From positions 42,184,197 to 42,248,196 of the forward strand of contig QVOM02000116.1 of assembly GCA_003586115.2 (NCBI GenBank): a DNA stretch of 64,000 bases. The letters run 5' to 3'. This DNA is from Salvator merianae. Lineage: Eukaryota; Chordata; Lepidosauria; Squamata; Teiidae. This document shows positions 57,107 to 64,000 of the stretch, piece by piece. Within the stretch, counting starts at the first letter, position 1. Every line of letters starts with the position of its first letter. A program made the translations under genes and the position numbers. The notes under the pieces were generated by a model that was not told the DNA's origin, ran no database searches, and saw only the letters and a list, made by a program, of their open reading frames with translations.

Positions 57107-57401
57107 AGGGGGCACCGTGGCACAGAAGGCTAAGGCACTGATCTTTCAATAGGAGGATCGGAGTTCGAGGCCCTTATCTGCGTGTAGAGGGGATGAGCAC
57201 CCTCTACTGGCCTCTAGCTCCAGTCAACCTAGCTGTTCGAAAGCAAGTAATTGCAAGTAGATGAATAGGGAGCATCACATTGTGTGATGCGGAAGATAGA
57301 TAGATGTAAGTGTTCTGGTGAAAAATAACCTTGTAAGCCACTTTGAGTCAGCTTCGGCCGAGAAAAGCGGGGTATAAAAACCAAATTCTTCTTCTTCTTC
57401 T
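57107..57401 (+). mobile_element. tRNA-derived squamate-type SINE, second copy
   Basis: It has the same structure as 49705-49973, with a better-preserved B box (GAGTTCGAGGCC, 57161) and an A box CCGTGGCACAGAAGG. It contains an extra segment (AGGGAGCATCACATTGTGTG, about 57268-57287) absent from the other copy, and ends in (CTT)n rather than (TCC)n. Confidence 0.9.
57196..57210 (-). promoter_or_regulatory. Degenerate CTCF-like motif inside SINE
   Basis: The minus strand reads CCAGTAGAGGGTGCT, the same site as in the first SINE but with T in place of the invariant C of GGC. The perfect form is therefore not fixed in the family. Confidence 0.45.
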
Positions 57402-57639
57402 CTCTTCTGCTCCAGGTTGCAGAAGAGAGAAGCCTAGAGAGGACCAGGCCTTGCACTATCCTGCTGCAAAAAGGTCCTAAGATTGCAATTTGAAATGTCC
57501 TTTCCAAGCATAGTTTAAGCCAAAGAGGTGTGCATCTGACAAAATAATCAAAAGTACAAATACATCATGGGGTATTTGCAGCTTGGTGACATTGTGTGTG
57601 GAAATGTTCTAAGAATTTTAGTGATCCATGAACTAAATG

Positions 57640-58220
57640 TGGTCAGCGGTGTGACATAATGGTGGTGGGGAAGCAACAGAATTCTAGAATGCATCAATGT
57701 GAAGTAATAATGCCACCACATTTGGTGTTGACTCGACCCCACCTTGAGCACTGTGTTAGGTTCAGGACATAACACTTGTAGAAACATTCAGATAAATTGG
57801 AACCCATCAGACAAGGACAATGGAGCTAATCAGAAGAATAGAAACAAAACCCTATGAAAATACTTTGAAAGATTTGATGTGTTTAGCCATGCATAGAAAA
57901 TGCTAACAGGACATACAATAATCCTCTTCAAATATCTGATAGGAAACCAGAGTAGAGAAGAGTATCACAACTATTGTCCAACACCCCAGTAATAAATACA
58001 AGGAACAAAGGATTTAAATCACAAGGAGATTTCAGTAGATTATGTGAAGAGAGAGAAATAATCCGTGCAGTGGCGGCTTCCAGTAGATATGTTAAAACAG
58101 CAACTGGATAGGCATCCATTGAAGAAGCTCTGATTTGTATCCCTTCATGATGCACAGGGCTTCAAGAATCTATGGATTTGTTGAACTAGAATCTTGTCAG
58201 AACCCATCTAATCAGAAATC
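57640..58220 (+). mobile_element. CR1 LINE 3' end, sense
   Basis: The plus strand encodes TRPHLEHCVRFRT (CR1 consensus 'RPHLEYCVQFW') at about 57729-57767. It is followed in shifted frames by the terminal coding region and the 3' UTR with AGTAGATATGTTAAAACAGC and GGATAGGCATCCATTGAAG. It is 5'-truncated and full of stops. Confidence 0.85.
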
Positions 58221-58765
58221 ATACAATTAATCTGATGAAGTCACAGTACAAGCAAGTTTAGTTGCGTACTAAAGTTGTCAATGACAAGTGGAGATGCAAT
58301 GTGGAAGGAGCTGAAACAGGAAGGCATTTTTCAGCAGACAATAATATTCATTGAAAATTGAGTGGTTATGATTTTCAAAGTGCTAACTACGGTAGCAGCA
58401 AAACCAGCAAAGAGTCTTGTGGGATTTTAGAGACTAACAAATTTATTATGGCACAAATTTAAATGGGCTGTGCTACATTTCATCATATGCAAATTAAAAG
58501 ATGCAAATATAAAAGCCTTACTTTTATTGCTGCTGTTAGTTTTAGAAGTCTCATTAGAAAGGGATGAATGGATAAGTCTATTTTATTTTCTGTATCTTTC
58601 TACATCACTTCCTCATGTGTTCATAAGTCTATTTCATCCTACATCTGCATTAATCTGTGATAGTTTAAAGTATTCTTCTTCCTTTTAAATACATAATATA
58701 TTTTTGACTGCAGTCACATATGCATTTTTAAAATCTTTTTTTTAAAAAAAAACAACCATGCATAT
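58221..58765. other. Unannotated sequence
   Basis: No gene. TTGTGGGATTTTAGAGACTA, followed by ACAAATTTATTATGGCA, at about 58418-58454 is a string commonly found near retroposon 3' ends in reptiles, but no full element could be drawn. Confidence 0.4.
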
Positions 58766-58995
58766 TGGAACTGCATTTGCACACAATACAACAAAAAGTA
58801 GCTTAAAGGTATTTTAGAGGTGGAAGCATGTAGCATTATTTTTTGCATTCCGCTTTCATTTCATTTCCAATGCACTTCTAATGCACTTGGAAGTGCATTT
58901 TCTGACTTTTAACATACATTAGAGGTATGGTGAGCATGCCTCTAAACCATCTCTGAGCCACCTGTGCTTTTCTATACTGCATGTGAATGCAGCCA
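58766..58995. mobile_element. Foldback MITE (GGAACTGCATTTGCACACA termini)
   Basis: The left end AACTGCATTTGCACACAATA and the inverted right end GGCTGCATTCACATGCAGTA pair. TTTAGAGGT blocks at 58812 and near 58919 lie in mirrored positions (TTAGAGG / CCTCTAAA). Confidence 0.66.
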
Positions 58996-59487
58996 GATGC
59001 TGATTTTTGTAGCTGTGCTTTGTTTAAATAAAGAACCGTGCTTTGAAATTTAGGGAAGCATTTAGAGGTTCCAAAGAAATTGCAGCAGGTTCAGAGAAAA
59101 AAGATGACAGGGCCTGGAAACAATGGGTTAGTCTCCACTCCCATGGTGGGAGCTGGATGGAGGCAGGTGACTCCACCAAAACACCTTCCTCACCTTTTGC
59201 ATCTTCATTTGTGCCATACAAAGCTGTTGACAAAGGTGCTCATCCTCCATGCTCTATCTTGCATCCTCATCTCCAGCTGGTTGAAGAAGGTGTTGAGCAT
59301 TCTAGAGGGTGATAGATGTCACACAAAATGAGGACTTGCTGCCCAAGATGGCCTTCTAGGCATCCCCTGGCATAAGTGGACACACAGTCAAAGTCCTTGG
59401 AGGAGAGCTTGAGAACTAAGCAAGTTTAGTCTTGAAAAGAGAAAAAAAGGTAGAATCTAATTGCCCTCATTACCTATACGGTAATGG
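58996..59487. other. Unannotated sequence
   Basis: No gene. Two overlapping plus-strand frames (59043-59331) are in competing phases and match no family. Confidence 0.45.
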
Positions 59488-60195
59488 GTCCAGAATAGGG
59501 GTGTGCATGAAGTTTTGTGCTACTCAAATTTTCATCGAATTTCGTGATTTCATTCCCTTCGCATCGAATGCGAAGGGCAACAAAGATCACGAAATTTGAA
59601 TTGCGAAGGTCCAATTTTCGATGCATTTCGGGACCTTCGCAATTTGCCGCTGTCTCATTCCCCTAGGCTGTCAGCGTGCGTGCTGACAGTCTAGGGGAAA
59701 TGAGAGACAGTGAGCAGGAGAGGAGGGAAATCAGCGCGCAGGGAGTCCCTCCCTGCACGTTGATTTCCCTCGTCTCCCGCTGGCTGCCTGATTCACCCTA
59801 CTCTGCCCACGCTGACAGAGTAGGGTAAATCAGGCAGGCAGCGGGAGAGGAAGGAAATCAACACGAAGGGAGGGGATTCCCTTCGCGTTGATTTCCCTCC
59901 CTCCCGCTGGCTGTCTCTCATTCCCCCTAGTCTGTCAGTCGCACACGCACACTGATAGACTGGGGGGGGGGGAATGAGAGAGAGGCGAGCGCCATCGGAA
60001 ACAGAGAAATCAAGGCAAAGGATCTTTCCTTCGCCTTGATTTCTCTGCTTCCGGTTGCGGCGAAAATCTTTGCCGCGAAGACGAAGGGCTTCATTTTCGC
60101 ACATATTTTTTTCATGCGAAAATGAAGCCCCGTAGCTTCGCAGGAATGCGAAGCAAAAGGGGAAAAGTGCCTTCGTGCGCACCCCTAGTCCAGAA
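59488..60195. mobile_element. hAT-like foldback element, 692 bp, exact 8-bp TSD, hairpin cassettes
   Basis: The element is 59496-60187, flanked by GTCCAGAA on both sides. The termini are TAGGGGTGTGCATGAAG and CTTCGTGCGCACCCCTA. The interior holds three large hairpins (about 59652-59709, 59777-59844 and 59913-59983) separated by GGAAATCAACGCG/TTGATTTCC-type stems. The right arm is the inverse of the left arm of the copy at 16445, including CGCTTCGCAGGAATGCGAAGC. It encodes no transposase; the 129-codon minus-strand frame is a by-product. Confidence 0.94.
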
Positions 60196-60475
60196 AGATT
60201 TTCACCAATCTAATTTCAGTCCAAAAGCAGAACATGAGGTAATGGGATTAAATTACAAAGCAAGTTTAGGTTGAAACTGAGAAACAAACACTTCCCTTAG
60301 AATAATAAAAGTTCTATGGTATAATTAGTCACCAAGGCATTTTCCTTAATGCAAATATGGAGACTAGGCAATCATCTCCTGAGAATCCTTTGATTTGGGT
60401 TACTTCATGAAGCTCCTTCCAGCTATATAATTCCATGGTTAGATTCCACATGTTCCACCAGGTTGATAATAGGAC
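60196..60475 (+). mobile_element. Possible CR1 3' tail, sense (weak)
   Basis: GAAGCTCCTTCCAGCTATAT followed by AATTCCATGGTT at about 60408-60440 resembles the CR1 terminus 'gacccttccaactctatgattctatg'. The rest of the interval is unassigned. Confidence 0.4.
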
Positions 60476-60550
60476 CTTCCTTCCTTCCTTCCTTCCTTCC
60501 TTCCTTCCTTCCTTCCTTCCTTCCTTCCTTCCTTCCTTCCTTCCTTCCTT
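60476..60550. repeat. (CTTC)n microsatellite
   Basis: About 18 uninterrupted CTTC units. Long poly-(Leu-Pro-Ser-Phe) or poly-(Lys-Glu-Gly-Arg) frames across it are artefacts. Confidence 0.99.
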
Positions 60551-61349
60551 CATTTCTTGGCACCCAAGTCAGCTTGATCACTGGAACTATCTCTTAAAGG
60601 TTCTTCCTGCACTTAGCTGGATTCTGGAACAAGAAGACATCCATTGGTTACCTTCCACATACTAGTGGCCCAGCTGCCACTTGCACCCTTCGTTCACATT
60701 GGAAGAAGCTACAGACTAGGGTAGGGTGCCAGAAACTTTTGTAGATTTCCTTCACCCTACATTCTAAGAAGCAAATGTTTTATTCTGATTGTACCCTAAT
60801 GTCAGATATTCAACAGTGGACAAATTTTGAAGTCAAAATTTGATCAGGATGTGTTTATTGCTGGAACTACATGTACATCATGTGCCCTATTTTACACTGG
60901 CATACTCAGTAACTTGCCTGAAGTTTTCAAACTCTTTAATTATATTCATGATAGTATATTTCTTGAATAAATATTACAACCTTTGATGTACAACATTTAT
61001 TGCTGGGGAGTATACACAGTGGTAGTTCACAGAACTCATTGGCAACGGTGGTGGGAAGGACTGGGGGAGTCTCACTTTGGTATTCACTGTGAGTCAGAAC
61101 ATGGTTTGTTAAGATCAAAGGGAGTCTCCAGACTGGAGACTTGCCCCTCCATCACTGCCTGCATGGTTGTAATCAATGAGTTGCTGCATGGAATCATTGG
61201 CATCTAGCTTTGTCTGAGCTCTACATCTGGCCAACCTCAGCAGTGGCTCTGCTGGGAGACATGTAAGAGATGTTTGGGAGATTAAAAGTGAAATGGACCC
61301 CACCTGACTGCCTCTCTCACCTTGGGGCACACAACTGATTTTGACAACA
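60551..61349. other. Unannotated; possible MITE arm at 60598
   Basis: AGGTTCTTCCTGCACTTAGC followed by TGGATTCTGGAACA, after CTTA at about 60593, resembles a decayed arm of the 180-bp family. The rest shows no gene or repeat. Confidence 0.45.
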
Positions 61350-61680
61350 TGTTTCAGAGATATATTACAGAAAGGTTTTCCTTAACAAAAGAAATGTGTA
61401 TATAGTCCATTCCACAAAAGTGTGTGAAGGTAGCAAAGAGGAGAAGTTTATATTGGATCAGCTTATAGCAGCAGCACAAGCAGTGCTGGCATATGGTTGG
61501 AAAGACTAACAGCAATGGACGAAATAGAATTGGCATAATTATATTGATCAAATAACATTTCAAATAGCATCAGAAATTAGAGGAGCTCTCAGCCTAGAGA
61601 AGATGGAAAATAGAGTGAAGAAGAATTGGATGAAAGTAAAAAGATATTTGGAGATCAATTGGGGAGCAACGAGTTAAAGC
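61350..61680 (+). mobile_element. L1 LINE 3' end, sense
   Basis: The plus strand reads AAAQAVLAYGWKD then, after a stop, WHNYIDQITFQIASEIRGAL and NRVKKNWMKVKRYLEINWG. This is the L1 ORF2 C-terminal pattern and aligns with the LAAQSTIVLGWRK block of the copy at 15440. An in-frame TAA follows near 61675. It is dead through several stops. Confidence 0.75.
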
Positions 61681-62323
61681 AGAAATTGCACAGAATCTTC
61701 CAGTTGTGATGGTTACCAACATTCAGGATCATCAGAAGGGGAGGGAAGAGAGAGAGTGGGTTGGTGGGGAGAAGTCTGGAATCATAAATCAGTGTAAAGT
61801 AAAATGTATAAGAAATGGAAAAACTTTCAATAAACGTCTGTGTGCATGCGTGTGCGCACACTCACACACTCTCACACACACACACACACACACACACACT
61901 CTCACACATATATATAAAAAATATGCTTCAGAGATGAGTAACCCGAGTAACCTCATCTCTACTCCCATCTTTGGAAAAAAAGTCCTATTTTGCTTTAATC
62001 TCCAATAACTCTTCACCTTTACTCATTGTTATGAATGGCACTGCAATCCTGAAGTAACTCAGAAAGACACTTTAAAGCCAACTGAAAAGAGTCACAGATA
62101 TGATCTGCACCTCTGTGGTCTCTGCCATTCCTGCGAATGTAAAAGTAGGAAGTATGCTGTTCACGTGCTTCCCTTCATCGGCAAACACCAAAGTTGGAAC
62201 TGCCATGGAAGTCAGCCATTTTCTGTGCCTTCTGAATCAGGCTCATGCTGTTTGGACCTTGGGAAGGGCCTCTATGTAGGCCTTCAGTGGCAGCAGCAGA
62301 GCAGCAAAACAGAGGGAAATATT
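61681..62323. other. Unannotated sequence with (CA)n
   Basis: A (CA)n microsatellite with CTCACACA interruptions occupies about 61859-61908. The GAAATGGAAAAACTTTCAATAAA string just before it may be the L1 3' UTR end. No gene. Confidence 0.5.
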
Positions 62324-62762
62324 GGGTCTGTTTCCACTTTGGTGCTAGTGAGTGTGGAGATGCTCACTAGCACAATGTATCCAAATTTTCTGGAGGTCCA
62401 AGTGATCAGGAGTGTCTGAAGATGCTCCCGACTGCTACCAGCCATGGACAACAAAATTGTAGTCCACAGCTATACTGGGAACAACTGGTATGAATACTGC
62501 AAGCCGTAGCATGACAGTGGCTGTGGTTGTGGCTGCACAGTCGAGCGTCACGTGCCACCTCCCCAGTTGCCATGGCAGTGGCCAGATATTTCATGGTTGC
62601 TTTCATGGTGGGCAGGTGGCATTCACACAACAAATTCTGGAAGCCCATTTCCAGGCTGTATTAATCGTCGCAGTGCAGATGGCCACTGCACTACGGGGAC
62701 TGTACCACTTGGGAATATTCAGATTTGAACATTTTAATGTGGAAAGTACACAAAGACCCATT
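62321..62762. mobile_element. Harbinger-like MITE, 436 bp, ATT target duplication
   Basis: The element is 62324-62759 between ATT trinucleotides. The termini GGGTCTGTTTCCACTTTGG and the inverted right end GGGTCTTTGTGTACTTTCC pair. The interior (TGCTAGTGAGTGTGGAGATG, CCATGGCAGTGGCC, ATTCACACAACAAATTC) matches 33178-33654 and 48613-49215. Confidence 0.82.
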
Positions 62763-64000
62763 GTCTGAGTGCTTTCTCCTGCTCTGCAGGAAAAACACAA
62801 TTGGCAGTGTTTTTTAGTGCTCTGGGGTGAGATATTTGCTTGAAGGCTGAGTAGGCATGAGATTCCTACACTGTTCAAGCACTCCCATGGCACTGTTTTG
62901 GCACAGTGTGGATCTTGCCATGCTGATTTTATTTTCTTCTGGATTTATTTCTGAAGAAATGCAAAAAGGGTTTCTATTAGAATAGTAATATTGGCTTGGA
63001 TCCATAGCTGAGTTTTGCTAGAAGCATCAAACTATTGAAATTAGCTTATTTTGTTTTTTCTGAAGATACATGGAATGGCTGATTTGTTGATTTATTCCAG
63101 AAGGCAGAAAGTATAAATAAAACAGTTTTATTTTGGTTTTCTTTTTTAATTCCTGGTGGAAGTTGCAGGAAATTTCTCCACAGTTCAATTCTTCTGCACA
63201 ATTCTTCATAAGTTTCAACAATTACTGTCCCATTGAACTCAATGGTGAATACATTAATAAAGGATAGGAATAAATCCACAGACTTATCTGCCCGTGAAAT
63301 ACTGTATTCCATTACTTGTTTCTGAATAAGGGACAGAGATGGAGAAGTCATTTGCCTAGTTCACTGAGAAATGCAAACGTATATAAAATGTCAGTTTTCC
63401 AAAACTAATAAACCAATAGCAATGCAATGTATGTACACTTTGCATTTCTCCAAGTTTTCTGCAAATAAAATTACATTTACAGAAAGGCATACTTTATGGA
63501 AACATATACACAAAAGTATGTGTTCTGTGGTTTTAATAAAATTTTGATAGTGTGTTATTGAAATGGATTTATTGTAACTCATCCTGAAAGAATAGGGTAT
63601 AAGGTGGGACAATAAGGTGGGAATACAATGCACATAGATATATTATAGGGAACTGCTTAAAAATGTGTAGGATTAGGCAAATTTAGGTGCAAAAAACATA
63701 CTTCTGGATTAAGATTAAGCTGACTTTAAGGTGGGCTCTGCCACTGGTGACTGTATGGATGACTCAGTTTAATTTTCTTAGTGCAAATCCAGATGTAATT
63801 TGCCATTTTCTGATATATTTTTTGACTTCAGTCTAATCTATAAAGCCTAGCATTGCCAGGCTGTCTCCCATCCAAAAACTAGCCAGCTGTGACTGTTTCA
63901 AGCTCAGACAACATCAAGCAGAACAGCCAAATTCTTAGACATTCATGAGGAAAAACTTTTAAAGGAAAACAAAAAAGTAAAGTTTGCTAAAAGAAATTTG
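62763..64000. other. Unannotated AT-rich sequence
   Basis: No gene. TTTATTGTAACTCATCCTGA followed by AAGAATAGGGTATAAGG at about 63569-63605 loosely resembles a decayed SINE tail (consensus '...taagccgctttgag...aagcggggtataaa'). The 101-codon frame at 63046-63351 (-) shows no domain. Confidence 0.45.

Noticed and set aside
59793..60182. Similar-looking predicted peptides from the two hairpin hAT elements (59793-60182 minus, 16356-16682 plus) that could be taken for a conserved small protein
   Set aside because: The similarity follows from shared transposon DNA; the frames start outside or at arbitrary points, run through palindromes and match no protein family.
1..64000. CRISPR array, operons, prophage or integron structures
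   Set aside because: No regularly spaced identical repeats and no prokaryotic gene density; the repeat content is clearly that of a vertebrate nuclear genome.

Overview
The window reads as nuclear DNA of a non-avian reptile, most likely a squamate (lizard or gecko). The background is AT-rich and CpG-poor. The repeat mixture consists of CR1 and L1 LINE tails, a tRNA-headed SINE with the tail typical of squamate SINEs, and many short palindromic DNA transposons. I see no endogenous retrovirus and no bacterial or phage signature. The clade is an inference from repeat style; I could not run a search.

I found no convincing host protein-coding exon, promoter or CpG-island gene start. Open frames are short (at most about 147 codons), overlap on both strands and fall in repeats or low-complexity DNA. 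The exceptions are decayed LINE reverse-transcriptase remnants: CR1 at 42.2-43.6 kb (- strand), 46.6-47.1 kb and 57.6-58.2 kb; L1 at 15.4-16.1 kb (+), 27.3-27.9 kb (-) and 61.4-61.7 kb (+). The window is best described as intergenic or long-intron sequence, possibly holding a few conserved regulatory blocks.

The richest content is non-autonomous DNA transposons. (1) A hAT-like superfamily with termini TAGGGRTGTGCAC has seven copies (6.0, 16.4, 18.9, 20.3, 33.9, 52.8 and 59.5 kb). All are flanked by 8-bp duplications, and those at 16.4 and 59.5 kb are exact. These two copies are large, GC-rich and built from serial hairpin cassettes. (2) A Harbinger-like superfamily with termini GGGCCYTTTCTGCACTT and 3-bp, mostly A/T-rich target duplications includes three 180-bp near-palindromic copies (48.96, 49.36 and 52.2 kb), one nested in an older relative. 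Longer relatives lie at 3.8, 7.2, 14.0, 33.2, 36.2, 48.6, 56.1 and 62.3 kb. (3) Smaller foldback families have termini GGCTGCATTCACATGCA-like, GGTTGCCATATGAAAAAG-like and TGTGCAACTGTGGCCCTCCA-like. (4) One interspersed repeat (16.1, 35.9 and 51.5 kb) could not be assigned.

Other points are two SINEs carrying a CTCF-like motif (one exact), a U2 snRNA-like fragment next to a second copy of a sequence at 12.58 kb, an orphan poly-T insertion with a 12-bp target duplication, a perfect 19-bp spaced inverted repeat, and numerous microsatellites. Because there are no genes, nothing here works as an operon or pathway. The main story is the layered history of transposons and the regulatory motifs some of them carry.
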